From: Leptothermofonsia sp049200465
GTDB lineage: Bacteria; Cyanobacteriota; Cyanobacteriia; Leptolyngbyales; Leptolyngbyaceae
Reading direction: 5' to 3'
Assembly (NCBI RefSeq): GCF_049200465.1
Contig: NZ_CP120836.1
Location: forward strand, 620,001-684,000
Length of the DNA stretch: 64,000 nucleotides
In this document: in pieces, positions 17,262 to 27,146 of the stretch
Layout: the number at the start of each line of letters is the position of its first letter
Position numbering within the stretch: the first letter of the stretch is position 1
Program-made: the position numbers and the translations under genes
Notes under the pieces: generated by a model
Databases searched by the model: none
What the model was told of the DNA's origin: nothing
What the model saw: the letters and a program-made list of their open reading frames with translations, nothing else

Positions 17262-17397
17262 GCATCAGACGACAGGGATTCTCTACCACCTGTTACCGAC
17301 GACCATCTGCCTGTTCACCAATCTTCAAAAGAGCCAGAATTATCTTGTGGAGTAGAGTAATTCAATGGAATCGGGAATGCTGAGTTTAGAGAAATAG

Positions 17398-17465
17398 CCC
17401 CTCATTCACTCATCCACCCATCTACCCATCTACCCATCTACCTATCCACCCATCTACCCACCACC
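17398..17465. repeat. short tandem repeat, TCTACCCA units
   Basis: About eight imperfect 8-bp units (TCTACCCA, TCCACCCA) upstream of the histidine kinase gene, followed by a C/T-rich tract to about 17490. No spacer structure is present, so this is not a CRISPR array. Confidence 0.7.
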
Positions 17466-17504
17466 TTCCCCCCCTTTCTTAACCTCTTTCAGGGAGTTGT
17501 CGCA

Positions 17505-20252
17505 ATGCCTGGCCCGGCTTCATCTGAACGAACCAGCAAACAGATTCGGGCGGAGATCGAGGCCACATTTGGCTTCTTTCCACCCTTTTTTACCCCTGCT
17601 GAGGCGACTCCAGCTATTCTAGAAAATCTTTGGCAGCAAACCCTCTCTGCGTATATCAACAACCCGCTATCTACACTTCTCAAAGAGAAATTATTCGCCT
17701 ATCTCTCCCGCTACTGCTCCATTCCCTACTGTATTGTTTGCCATAGCTGTGCCCTGCGCCCCCTGGGAATGAGTGCCAGAAACATCCTGGAGCTTATCTC
17801 AAAGCCACTGCCAACAACTGTGGCTCCAGAACTGGATGCCTTTCTAGAACAGGGAGAACCGCTTGACCCTGAGTATTTAGAGGGAAGTACTTTTGAGCTG
17901 CTGCTGCTGGAGTGGGCGATCGCCCTCTTTCTTAACCCCCAGCAGGCATCTGCCCAACGTCAGGCTCTCCGCCGTTTACTGGGGGAAGAAAACTACACTC
18001 ACCTCTCCGCCTTTTTGGGGTACATCCGCACCTGCCATCAGTGGGTCGAAAACTATCCTGAACTTTCCTACGAAGCAGACCGGCGAGCCCAACTTTACCT
18101 GCCCCAACTCCTGCAGGAAGAGCCATCTCTTGCCCATTTCTTTGCTAACTATCGGGAACAGGTGCAGCAAGAACAGCAACGACGAGAGACGGAGTTAGTG
18201 GGTGAAATTGAGAAAAGAAACCAGGTGGAAGCGCTCCTGAGGTTAACCCTGGACTTTACCCATATCGGCAGTTGGGACTGGGATCTGGCGACGAATAAAG
18301 TCACCTGGAATCCCAATCACTTTCGGTTACTGGGGCTAGATCCTGGCGGAGAAGCCAGCTATCAGACTTGGCGCGATCGCGTCCATCCCGAAGATATTCA
18401 GCAGATTGAACAGGCGGTTACATATGCTCTGAAAACCCAGACCAAATATGAGATGGAATACCGGGTCATCTATCCTGATGGCAGCTTGCATTGGGTGCTG
18501 GCTAAGGGGCGGGGACTGTATGACGAATTTGGGCAGCCGGTACGGATGATTGGTGTGATGATTGATATCAACGATCGCAAACAGGCTGAGCAAGATTTGA
18601 AACGGTTAAACGAAGAATTAGAGCAAAGGGTCGAAGCCCGGATTCAGGAACTGCATCAGATCACCGAGCGGTTACACGTTGAAATTCAGGAACGGCAACG
18701 GGCCGAATTCGCGCTCCGACAGAGTGAAGAGCTCCTGCGGCAAATCTTTGAAAGTGCCCCCATCGGGATTGCTCTTGCCGACCCCAGGGATTATCACTTT
18801 ACGATGGTCAATCCAGCTTTTTGCTTGATGCTGGGATATTCCGCTCAAGAACTGCTGCATGGCTCCTGTCCCGCTATCAGCTACCCAGATGACCTGGAAG
18901 CCAAAATCGCCTTTGCTGAACGGTTATTGACCGGAGATGTTTCCGAGTATCAGATGGTCAAGCGCTATATCCGAAAGGATGGACAAATTATCTGGGGCAA
19001 TTTGACAGCACGGGCAATTCGCAATCATCACGGAGAGGTTCTACATATTCTGGGAATTGTGGATGACATTACAGAATGTAAGCAATGGGAAGAAGCCCTG
19101 GCTCAGCGGACCGAAAAACTGGAAAGCCTGATCAACCTGATGCCAGATTATATTTATGTCATTGAGCGTGAGACGATGCGAATTCTCCTGTGTAATGAAG
19201 CGTTTGTGAAGGGTGTAGGGTTGGGCGATCGCCAGCAAGTTCAAGGTAAGACCATCTTCGAGTGTTTTCCTGAAAAAGATGCCCTTTATTTCCGTCAGCA
19301 AAATCAACAGGTGTTTGAATCCAGGCAAACTTTGCATACTCAAGAAACAATTGTCCTAACCGATGGGTCACATCACTTTGAAACCTATAAAATTCCGCTG
19401 CGGCGGCCAAATGGCGAAGTTTATGCGCTGTTGGGAATGTCTCGTGACTACACCGAACTAATTGAAGTCCAGCGCACTTTGACAGAGCGTACCGCTCAAC
19501 TGGAAGCCTCCAACCGGGAGCTAAATTCTTTCTCCTACTCAGTCTCCCATGACTTGCGCGCGCCCCTGCGGCATATCAGTGGGTTTGTCAACGCCTTGAC
19601 CAGTCACCTGGAACAGAACCATAACCTGAACGACCCAAAAATCGCCCACTACTTACAAGTGATTCAAGACAGCAGTTCAAAGATGGGACAGTTGATCGAC
19701 GGGTTGCTTACCCTTTCTCGAGTCGGGCGGCGACAGATGGCAAAGTTGCCAGTGGATCTCAATGCCCTGGTGCAGTCGGTGCTGACTCAACTGCCCGAAG
19801 GAACCGTACCAACGGACGTACCAACGGATATGTCAACGGAAGATTCTTCCCATTCCATTGAGTTTGTGCTTGGTGAACTCCCAACTGTAGTGGGGGATGC
19901 GACCTTACTGCAACAGGTCTTTGCCAATTTAATTGAAAATGCGATTAAATTTAGCCGAGGCCGTTGTCCTGCCCGAATTGAGATTGGAGCATTAGCCGAT
20001 GGTACCCTTTTTGTTCGTGATAATGGGGTTGGGTTTCAGATGGACTATGCCGATCAGTTGTTCGGTGCATTCCAGCGGTTGCATTCCCAGTCAGAATTTG
20101 AGGGAACTGGCATTGGTTTAGCGATCGTCCAGCGCATTATCCATCGCCATGGGGGTATGATCTGGGCAGAGAGCCAGCCTGACAACGGTGCTGTGTTTTA
20201 TTTCACACTTGGAGACACCCCTCAAATAGGAGTACTTCAGGATCCCAATTAA
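17505..20252 (+). CDS. multi-PAS sensor histidine kinase with N-terminal AhpD-like Cys domain
   Basis: 915 residues. Residues 1-200 resemble the AhpD/carboxymuconolactone decarboxylase-like helical domain, with a Cys cluster (C71, C76, C79, H80, C82 in RYCSIPYCIVCHSCALRPLG). Three PAS modules follow (GSWDWDLATNKVTWN; ESAPIGIALADP; NLMPDYIYVIE), two ending in typical PAC segments. The HisKA box FSYSVSHDLRAPLRHISG has the phosphorylated His at residue 682. The HATPase shows NLIENAIKFS, RDNGVGF and GTGIGLAIVQR. No membrane segment is seen, so it is cytosolic. It lies 20 nt before a single-domain response regulator, its likely partner. The Cys domain suggests redox or peroxide sensing (inference). 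Confidence 0.88.
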   Translation: MPGPASSERTSKQIRAEIEATFGFFPPFFTPAEATPAILENLWQQTLSAYINNPLSTLLKEKLFAYLSRYCSIPYCIVCHSCALRPLGMSARNILELISKPLPTTVAPELDAFLEQGEPLDPEYLEGSTFELLLLEWAIALFLNPQQASAQRQALRRLLGEENYTHLSAFLGYIRTCHQWVENYPELSYEADRRAQLYLPQLLQEEPSLAHFFANYREQVQQEQQRRETELVGEIEKRNQVEALLRLTLDFTHIGSWDWDLATNKVTWNPNHFRLLGLDPGGEASYQTWRDRVHPEDIQQIEQAVTYALKTQTKYEMEYRVIYPDGSLHWVLAKGRGLYDEFGQPVRMIGVMIDINDRKQAEQDLKRLNEELEQRVEARIQELHQITERLHVEIQERQRAEFALRQSEELLRQIFESAPIGIALADPRDYHFTMVNPAFCLMLGYSAQELLHGSCPAISYPDDLEAKIAFAERLLTGDVSEYQMVKRYIRKDGQIIWGNLTARAIRNHHGEVLHILGIVDDITECKQWEEALAQRTEKLESLINLMPDYIYVIERETMRILLCNEAFVKGVGLGDRQQVQGKTIFECFPEKDALYFRQQNQQVFESRQTLHTQETIVLTDGSHHFETYKIPLRRPNGEVYALLGMSRDYTELIEVQRTLTERTAQLEASNRELNSFSYSVSHDLRAPLRHISGFVNALTSHLEQNHNLNDPKIAHYLQVIQDSSSKMGQLIDGLLTLSRVGRRQMAKLPVDLNALVQSVLTQLPEGTVPTDVPTDMSTEDSSHSIEFVLGELPTVVGDATLLQQVFANLIENAIKFSRGRCPARIEIGALADGTLFVRDNGVGFQMDYADQLFGAFQRLHSQSEFEGTGIGLAIVQRIIHRHGGMIWAESQPDNGAVFYFTLGDTPQIGVLQDPN

Positions 20253-20272
20253 CTCAGTGAGAGTGAGCAGCT

Positions 20273-20716
20273 TTGAGTATTGAACCAACTCGCATTTTAC
20301 TAGTGGAGGATGATCCCAATGATGTGGAGTTAGTCCAGCTTGCTTTAAGTCGCTATAACTTCTTAAGCCAAATGGATGTGGCTTCCGATGGCGAACAGGC
20401 ATTGCACTACCTGCTTGGGCAAGATGGTAAGTCCCCTTCCCATCCTTTGCCGCGCCTAGTATTACTGGATCTGAAACTCCCCAAGGTTAATGGTATTCGG
20501 GTTTTACAGACTTTGCGTGCCCACCCCAGAACTCGACGCCTGGTTGTGGTTGTAATGACTTCTTCTGAGGAGGACAGTGATTTAAACGCCTGCTACGATC
20601 TAGGAGTTAGTAGCTATGTGGTAAAGCCTTTAGATTTTCAACAATTCCTTGAGGTTGCTCAACAAGTTGGTCTGTACTGGATGCTGCTCAACAAACCACC
20701 GCTGTTCTCCCCCTGA
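20273..20716 (+). CDS. Rcp1-type single-domain response regulator
   Basis: 147 residues, receiver domain only: acidic pocket LVEDDPNDVEL, phospho-acceptor D66 in LVLLDLKLP, Thr/Ser switch VVMTSSEEDSD and Lys in YVVKPLDF. The long beta4-side insertion (GQDGKSPSHPLP) is typical of Rcp1-like regulators cotranscribed with phytochrome-like or PAS kinases. The start is TTG 20273; the frame has a stop just upstream and no ATG before the receiver begins. It sits 20 nt after the kinase and 30 nt before the next kinase, forming a three-gene phosphorelay cluster. Confidence 0.88.
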   Translation: MSIEPTRILLVEDDPNDVELVQLALSRYNFLSQMDVASDGEQALHYLLGQDGKSPSHPLPRLVLLDLKLPKVNGIRVLQTLRAHPRTRRLVVVVMTSSEEDSDLNACYDLGVSSYVVKPLDFQQFLEVAQQVGLYWMLLNKPPLFSP

Positions 20717-20746
20717 CCATGATCCCTGTTCAGGTGTTCCCGACCA

Positions 20747-23059
20747 ATGCAACAGTCTAAGTCGATTTTGCCATCGAGTTTGCACGTACTGATTGTGGAA
20801 GATGTGCCAGCAGACGCTGAACTGGTTTTGCTAACGCTAGAAACTGCAAATATTGCCACTATTTGCGAGGTTGTCGATACGTTAGATGCCTGTCAGCAGC
20901 TTTTGCAGGAGAAATCGTGGGATGTGGTTCTGGCGGACTTTCGCCTGAAAGGGTTTAATGCTTACAAAGTGCTGGAGTTGCTAAAACAGTCGGGGCAGGA
21001 AGTTCCGTTAATTCTGGTGACGGGTAGCCTGGGAGAAGAAGCAGCGGTGGATTGCATCAAAGCTGGCATGACGGATTATGTGCTGAAGGATCGGTTGTTT
21101 CGTCTGCCCATGGTGTTGAAGCGATCGCTCCAGGAATTTGAACTCAAGCGGCAACAGCGACTGGCAACGGCTCAAATTTACCAGCAGGCGCAGCGGGAGA
21201 CTATCGTCAACCGCATTGTGCAGGCCATGCGAAAAACCCTGGTGCTGGATGAGGTACTGCAAACCACGGTAGACATGGTCAGCGATGCCCTTCAACCCAG
21301 TTCTTGCCTGATTATCCGTCCCAATGCAACGAATCAAATGGTCGTCTGCAATGTGAATGAAGCGGCTTCCCAAGAATGGAAACAGTTACTCAATCAACCC
21401 TGTGAAGCCTATTCCTATTTTGCTGAAGCGTTGCATCGGGATGAACTGATTGTCGTTAACTGCACTGAAGACCTTTCGCAGTTGGCTATGCAGGAACTGG
21501 CAGCACAGTATCGAGTTCATGCATTTTTAACCCTTCCCCTCATCTATCAGCAGAATTTTCTGGGCGGGCTATCGCTTTACCAGTGCGATCGCGAACGGAA
21601 CTGGACCAGCGATGAGATAGCGATGATACAGGCCATTGCAGACCAATGTGCGATCGCCATTCACCAGGCCCAACTCTTTAGCCAGGTACAGCAGCATGCA
21701 AAGCAAGAGCGATTTCTCAACCAGATCGGGCATACTCTGAACTCTAGCCTGGATCCAGGCTATATCTTGCAAGAAATTGTGCGCCTGACGGGCGAGTGCT
21801 TTGGGGTGGATCGAGCCTTACTGTTTGCGATTGAGGCGGGACGGATTCACATCAAAAATGAATGGCTCATCAGTCAACAAATTCCTTCCATGACCGACTT
21901 TAATGCCTCTGTGGCGGAATGGTTTGATAGCCCCAAACGAACACCGCAGGATGCTAAGACGAACTTTGTGTTCCATGCTCCCGATTATACCCTGTTACCT
22001 CCGACCCCAGCTCGGCTGACGTTAGTCCATCAAAAAGATGTGCTATCGGTACTGAGTGTTCCCATTTTTATTCGAGACCAGTTTTTTGGCGGGCTGGAAA
22101 TCCACACCACCACCGTTCACCGCCGCTTTACCCAGGATGAGATTGATCTGCTGCAACGCATTGCGGATCAAGCGGCGATCGCCCTTTACAACGCTCAGAG
22201 CTACGAACGATTAGAACAAATCATCCAGGCCCGCACCCGTGAGTTGGAAGAAGAAAAACTTTTGTCCGATGCTGCCAACCGTGCCAAGAGCGAGTTCCTG
22301 GCAAACATGAGCCATGAGCTAAGGACTCCGCTTACAGGTATTTTGGGATTTTCGAGCGTACTCCTTAAGCAAGTCTTTGGTTCCTTGAACGAAAAGCAAC
22401 AGCAATACATCGAGAAGATTGCTGCCTGTGGAGAACACCTGCTGTCGCTCATCAATGACCTGCTCGATCTTTCCAAGATTGAAGCTGGGCGAGAAGACCT
22501 GATCCTGGAGTCCGTGGATGTGCGCGAACTGGGCGAAACCTGTATTTCTTTAATCCAGGAGCAGGCAGAAAGCAAGGGATTACAGGTGTCCATGGCGATC
22601 GCGCCTGAAGTTGATTATTGTGTTGCCGACCGCCGCCGCCTCAAGCAAATCCTATTCAACCTGCTTTCCAATGCAGTCAAATTTACAGAAACTGGTTCCG
22701 TTACGCTGGCTATAGACTATGGCAAAAAGCCAACTTCCGGTACTCCTCCTGATCATCTATCGACCACATCCTGCTCCCCAATTCTCACTCCCCACTCCCC
22801 CTTCATCACCTTCAATGTGATTGACACCGGCATTGGCATCTCCCCAGAGGGACTTTCGCTTTTGTTTCAACCCTTCCAGCAGCTTGATGGCGGATTAGAC
22901 CGGAAATATCAGGGAACCGGGTTGGGGTTAGTGCTGGCACGCAAACTTGCCCAACTCCATGGCGGAGACATTAGCGTTACTTCCGAACTGGGCTCCGGCA
23001 GTTGCTTTACTCTGCATTTGCCAAAAGATGGCCAGGAGGCAGGGGACAGCAGAGAGTAG
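20747..23059 (+). CDS. REC-GAF-GAF-histidine kinase hybrid
   Basis: 770 residues. The N-terminal receiver (VLIVEDVPADAELVL) has acceptor D64 in VVLADFRLKG and Lys in YVLKDRLF. Two GAF domains follow (about 150-305 and 320-490), neither with an obvious bilin-binding Cys-His pair. HisKA has ANMSHELRTPLTGILGF with His 523. The HATPase shows NLLSNAVKFTE, IDTGIGISPEG and GTGLGLVLARK. An odd low-complexity insert (TSCSPILTPHSP) interrupts the ATPase near residue 680; it resembles the local spacer DNA. The receiver-first order suggests it takes phosphate from, or competes with, the upstream kinase-regulator pair. Confidence 0.88.
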   Translation: MQQSKSILPSSLHVLIVEDVPADAELVLLTLETANIATICEVVDTLDACQQLLQEKSWDVVLADFRLKGFNAYKVLELLKQSGQEVPLILVTGSLGEEAAVDCIKAGMTDYVLKDRLFRLPMVLKRSLQEFELKRQQRLATAQIYQQAQRETIVNRIVQAMRKTLVLDEVLQTTVDMVSDALQPSSCLIIRPNATNQMVVCNVNEAASQEWKQLLNQPCEAYSYFAEALHRDELIVVNCTEDLSQLAMQELAAQYRVHAFLTLPLIYQQNFLGGLSLYQCDRERNWTSDEIAMIQAIADQCAIAIHQAQLFSQVQQHAKQERFLNQIGHTLNSSLDPGYILQEIVRLTGECFGVDRALLFAIEAGRIHIKNEWLISQQIPSMTDFNASVAEWFDSPKRTPQDAKTNFVFHAPDYTLLPPTPARLTLVHQKDVLSVLSVPIFIRDQFFGGLEIHTTTVHRRFTQDEIDLLQRIADQAAIALYNAQSYERLEQIIQARTRELEEEKLLSDAANRAKSEFLANMSHELRTPLTGILGFSSVLLKQVFGSLNEKQQQYIEKIAACGEHLLSLINDLLDLSKIEAGREDLILESVDVRELGETCISLIQEQAESKGLQVSMAIAPEVDYCVADRRRLKQILFNLLSNAVKFTETGSVTLAIDYGKKPTSGTPPDHLSTTSCSPILTPHSPFITFNVIDTGIGISPEGLSLLFQPFQQLDGGLDRKYQGTGLGLVLARKLAQLHGGDISVTSELGSGSCFTLHLPKDGQEAGDSRE

Positions 23060-23076
23060 GAGGCAAACGGTGAGTG

Positions 23077-25851
23077 CTAAACCACTTCCGTTGAGACATA
23101 TTCAACAGACTCAGCGGTAATCGATTCTGATTGCTCAGGACTGCCATTGGTGGTGCGAGAAGTACCATTTTGAGGCACTGGAGTTTGAGACACTGGAGTT
23201 TGAGGCACTGGAGTGGGGGCGATCGCCGCCTCTACTTCGGATTGGGGGCGACGGGCGTTGATCAGGTTAATGGCGCGTTTGACACTCTCCGGCAAAATCA
23301 CCACCAGCCCATTCAGAGAAGCCGTATTTAATGCTGTTTCAATGGCCGTCGCCTCGTCCAGAATGGTTTCATAGCGGGCGTCGGGTTTGACCTGTTCAAT
23401 CCCTTCGGAAATGAGTCTGGCAGCATCTCCACGGGATCTACCGCGATTGTCATCGTCCTCCTTAATGATGATGCGGTCAAACATTTGGGCAGACAGTCGC
23501 CCTAGAGTAATAAAGTCTTCATCACGGCGATCGCCTGGTCCACCCACCACTCCAATGCGCTCACCTGGCCAGTTCCTCACAAAGCCTGCCAGCGCTTCGT
23601 AACTATGGGGGTTATGGGCATAGTCAACCAGCGCGTGGAACTTGCCCAGGTCTACCAGATTCATCCGTCCTGGTGTTTGTTGTGTCGAGGCCGAGAAGGT
23701 TGCCAAAGCCGCCCGGATGTCTTCAATCCGCACCCCTTGAACAAACGCTGCCAGGCTGGCCGCCAGAGCATTGGCAATCATGAAGGGGGCACGCCCTGCC
23801 AGGGTGAGGGGCACATTCACGGCCTGGTCAATCCGCAGCGTCCAGTCTCCTTTCAGAATTGACAGATAACCATTTTCGTAAACAGCAGCCAATCCACCCT
23901 GCTGGGTGTGGGAACGAATTAAGGGATTATCGGGGGTCATCGAGAAGTAGGCAATTTGCCCCCTCACCCGGTTTGCCATCTCTGCCACCAGCGGATCGTC
24001 GGCGTTTAGAACGGCATAACCATTTGGCATCACTGTTTCAGCAACCACACTTTTGACCTGTGCCATCTGCTCAAGCGTGTCGATATCAGCAATGCCCAGG
24101 TGGTCAGCCGCAACGTTCAAAACGACACCCACATCGCAGGTGCTAAAGGCCAGACCTGATCGCAAAATTCCACCCCTGGCGCTTTCCAGAACGGCCACTT
24201 CAACCGTGGGGTCTTGTAAAATCAGTTGGGCACTTTGAGGTCCTGTGTTGTCACCAGGTTCGACCAGGTAATCGCCGATGTAGGTGCCATCAGTCGTGGT
24301 GTAGCCCACCACCTGCCCCGTTTGTTTAAAGATATGGGCAATCAGACGGGTGGTTGTGGTTTTTCCGTTGGTGCCTGTAATGGCAACGATGGGAATCCGA
24401 CTGGGGGTACCCGGTGGGAACAGCATATTCAAGACGGGTTCCGCCACATTGCGAGGAATCCCTTCACTGGGAGACACGTGCATGCGGAAACCGGGGGCGG
24501 CGTTCACTTCAACAATGACCCCATCCACTTCACGCAGGGGGCGGGTAATGTCAGGGGTGACCACATCGATGCCTGCGATATCCAGGCCAATAATCTTGGC
24601 AACTCGTTGGGCCAGCCAAACGTTTTCGGGATGGATATCGTCGGTGCGATCAACGGCGGTACCTCCTGTGCTGAGGTTTGCGGTTGCTCGCAAATAACAG
24701 ATCTCGCCTTCGGGCAAAACGGTATCCAGGGTATAGCCCTGTTTTTCCAGCAATTGCCAGCTGGTTCGGTCTACTTCAATTTTGGTCAGCACGTTGTCGT
24801 GCCCTTCGCCCCGTCGGGGGTCCTGGTTGGTTTGCTCAATCAGTTCTTCGATCGTTGATTGCCCATCCCCCCTCACGTGGGCGGGAACCCGTTCAGCAAC
24901 TGCTACTACTTTGCCATTCACCACCAGAATGCGATGATCTCGTCCCCGGTAATAGCGCTCGACGATAACTTGCCGGGACACTTCTCTGGCGGCGTCGTAG
25001 GCTTCTTCAGCGGCTTCCCAGGAATTAATGTCAATGGTGATACCGCGTCCGTGGTTGCCGTCTAAGGGCTTGATCACAATAGGGAACCCCCCGACCGCGG
25101 CGATCGCCTCTTCCAGTTCGTCCAGATAGCCAATTACTGTACCACGGGGCACCGGGACGCCCGCATCCCACAGAATTTTCTTCGTCCCTTCTTTATCGCA
25201 GGCCAATTCGACTGCCAGGATACCTGTCTGGTTACTCAGGGTGGCCTGGAGCCGCTTCTGGTGAACTCCATAGCCCAATTGAATCATGGAGCGGGCACTG
25301 AGCTGGAACCAGGGAATCTCTCTGGCCTCAGCTTCCTTAACCAGGACTTCAGTGCTGGGACCCAGGGACGCATCGGCCCACAGCATCCGCAGGTCTTTCA
25401 GGTCTTGCTCCAGTTCTTCCTGGGGATAGTGCCCCGTATCAATAATGCTCTGGCAAAGGCGAACGGCAGCCCGTCCAGCATAACGTCCGGCTTGCTCATC
25501 CAAATACTCAAATACGACCTGGTAGACGCCTGGCGTTGATGTTTCGCGGGTGCGTCCAAAACCTACCGACATCCCTGCCAGTTCCTGGAGTTCCAAGGCA
25601 ACGTGTTCAATGATGTGCCCCATCATGGTGCCTTCCCGCACCCGGCTCAAGAACCCCCCCCGGCAGCCCGGCGAGCAGAAGTGTTCTACCAAACTGGGCA
25701 AGGCTTCTGTTAAACCTTCATAGAATCCGGGAATGGTATTGGAAGGTCTATCGGCCAGATCCTCCAGATCCAGACGCATCACAATTAGCTTTTGGCGTCG
25801 AATGCTCCAGTAGTTTGGACCCCGTAGTGTCTGGACTTTGAGTATCTTCAT
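23077..25851 (-). CDS. cphA: cyanophycin synthetase
   Basis: 924 residues from ATG 25851 (MKILKVQTLRGPNYWSIRRQ); the open frame to 25905 adds 18 residues that the family lacks. The N-terminal domain is followed by an ATP-grasp domain (GFPIVIKPLDGNHGRGITI) and a Mur-ligase-like domain with P-loop GTNGKTTTTRL. The enzyme builds multi-L-arginyl-poly-L-aspartate, adding Asp and Arg in turn at ATP cost, as a cytosolic nitrogen reserve. The C-terminal ~45 residues are low complexity, with TPVPQ-like repeats coded by 15-bp DNA repeats at 23171-23213. It lies 243 nt downstream of cyanophycinase, in the usual cphB-cphA order. Confidence 0.96.
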   Translation of the reverse strand: MKILKVQTLRGPNYWSIRRQKLIVMRLDLEDLADRPSNTIPGFYEGLTEALPSLVEHFCSPGCRGGFLSRVREGTMMGHIIEHVALELQELAGMSVGFGRTRETSTPGVYQVVFEYLDEQAGRYAGRAAVRLCQSIIDTGHYPQEELEQDLKDLRMLWADASLGPSTEVLVKEAEAREIPWFQLSARSMIQLGYGVHQKRLQATLSNQTGILAVELACDKEGTKKILWDAGVPVPRGTVIGYLDELEEAIAAVGGFPIVIKPLDGNHGRGITIDINSWEAAEEAYDAAREVSRQVIVERYYRGRDHRILVVNGKVVAVAERVPAHVRGDGQSTIEELIEQTNQDPRRGEGHDNVLTKIEVDRTSWQLLEKQGYTLDTVLPEGEICYLRATANLSTGGTAVDRTDDIHPENVWLAQRVAKIIGLDIAGIDVVTPDITRPLREVDGVIVEVNAAPGFRMHVSPSEGIPRNVAEPVLNMLFPPGTPSRIPIVAITGTNGKTTTTRLIAHIFKQTGQVVGYTTTDGTYIGDYLVEPGDNTGPQSAQLILQDPTVEVAVLESARGGILRSGLAFSTCDVGVVLNVAADHLGIADIDTLEQMAQVKSVVAETVMPNGYAVLNADDPLVAEMANRVRGQIAYFSMTPDNPLIRSHTQQGGLAAVYENGYLSILKGDWTLRIDQAVNVPLTLAGRAPFMIANALAASLAAFVQGVRIEDIRAALATFSASTQQTPGRMNLVDLGKFHALVDYAHNPHSYEALAGFVRNWPGERIGVVGGPGDRRDEDFITLGRLSAQMFDRIIIKEDDDNRGRSRGDAARLISEGIEQVKPDARYETILDEATAIETALNTASLNGLVVILPESVKRAINLINARRPQSEVEAAIAPTPVPQTPVSQTPVPQNGTSRTTNGSPEQSESITAESVEYVSTEVV

Positions 25852-26094
25852 GGCTAATGATGAGTAAGATTCCGATCTCGGTGTGGGTTCGTTGTAGGTG
25901 AGCAAAATGATTGGCTAAGGCCGGGATGAGGAAGAACAACATCCCAGTTTCAGATGCGAAAAGAGCACTCACTGTTCACTGTGGACAGTTTTACAACAAA
26001 GCAGCTATGGGTAATTGGGCTGGGACAGGTGGAGGATAGCAATCAGGGTGGAGGAAGCCATTAATCTGGAGTTCAAATCCAGGAGGTGGCGGAG

Positions 26095-27033
26095 CTAAGA
26101 GAAGTTGTAGTCGGAGAACATGGACTTTCGCTTACGCAGATCGAAGCGATCGCCATGGCTCAACACATGCAACCGCAAATTGCCCATGCTGATTGGGTCA
26201 GTCGCTCCTATATAGGGATGGTTGGTGTAGGACAGCTCTACTGGATCGAGGATGGTGACACAGCCTTTGCCAATCACCTGGAGCAATCCATCTCCCTCAA
26301 AAACAGCACAGGTATCTTCGTCAATCCCAATCCCTAATTGATTGGGATAAGCCGCGATCGCACTCATCAAACGCGCCATTCGGTTACGGTTGTGAAAGTG
26401 CTGATCCACAATCACTTCCGGAATAATGCCTAAGCCAGTTGTCATATCAACCAGAGAACGGTTGGGAGATTCCCCACTCCCTCCCCCTGCAATCATATGA
26501 TGACCCATTACGGCAGCACCCGCACTCGTCCCTGCCAGCGTAATTTCACCCCGCTGAGCTCGCTGCCGCACAATATTCATCAGGGGCGTATCCGCCAGAA
26601 GTCCACACAGCCTTAATTGATCCCCACCTGTCATAAAGACTCCTGTGCAGTTTTCAACATAGCTCTGCATCAGGGGATCGTCGCACTGCTCGCGATCGCG
26701 GATGTCCAGAATTTCAATCCCTTTTGCCCCCATTTCTTCAAAAATGGTGCGGTAGCGATCGCCAATAATAGCCGGTTCACGGGAGGCAGAAGGAATAATC
26801 GCAATCCTGGCATCCGTTGAACCAGAGCGATTAAAAAAGTTATGTAGTATCTCCCGTCCGTGGACCTTATCTTCCGCTCCCCCAATCACCATAATGGCTG
26901 TTTTTGTAGACTGGGGCATTTTCTCTCCAAACGATTGCAACTCAAGTTGTGGCGTAGAAACACGCCCAGACGTCCCCTGAAACCAGCGCTCCAATAATTT
27001 CGTAACCGAAGTAGGGACACTGCTCCTGTTCAT
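26095..27033 (-). CDS. cphB: cyanophycinase
   Basis: 312 residues from ATG 27033; a GTG at 27066 adds 11. The serine-peptidase S51 features are MVIGGAEDKVHGREIL, TGGDQLRLCGLL and the nucleophile in TLAGTSAGAAVMGHH. It cleaves cyanophycin to beta-Asp-Arg dipeptides in the cytosol. The ~40 residues before PQSTKTAIMVIGG are poorly conserved in the family, so the exact start is uncertain. It is divergent from trmD with about 110 nt between the starts, and is followed by cphA on the same strand. Confidence 0.94.
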   Translation of the reverse strand: MNRSSVPTSVTKLLERWFQGTSGRVSTPQLELQSFGEKMPQSTKTAIMVIGGAEDKVHGREILHNFFNRSGSTDARIAIIPSASREPAIIGDRYRTIFEEMGAKGIEILDIRDREQCDDPLMQSYVENCTGVFMTGGDQLRLCGLLADTPLMNIVRQRAQRGEITLAGTSAGAAVMGHHMIAGGGSGESPNRSLVDMTTGLGIIPEVIVDQHFHNRNRMARLMSAIAAYPNQLGIGIDEDTCAVFEGDGLLQVIGKGCVTILDPVELSYTNHPYIGATDPISMGNLRLHVLSHGDRFDLRKRKSMFSDYNFS

Positions 27034-27146
27034 GGTGGCTGCCTGATCGCTGCGTGCTTTACCCACTATTACGCATCATGCCAGATCATTGAAGCGTAGT
27101 TTAAATGACTGTGAAATTTTTCTTCAATATTTTGTTTTCAATGAAT

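Noticed and set aside
17398..17465. Possible CRISPR array
   Set aside because: Units are 8 bp and contiguous with no spacers; a simple tandem repeat.
24226..24858. Long + strand frame opposite cphA
   Set aside because: Antisense shadow of a strongly conserved enzyme; composition is explained by codon bias on the other strand.
26040..26094. T-loop-like GTTCAAATCC between cphB and cphA
   Set aside because: The flanks do not give a matching acceptor stem, anticodon arm or correct T-stem, so it is not a tRNA.
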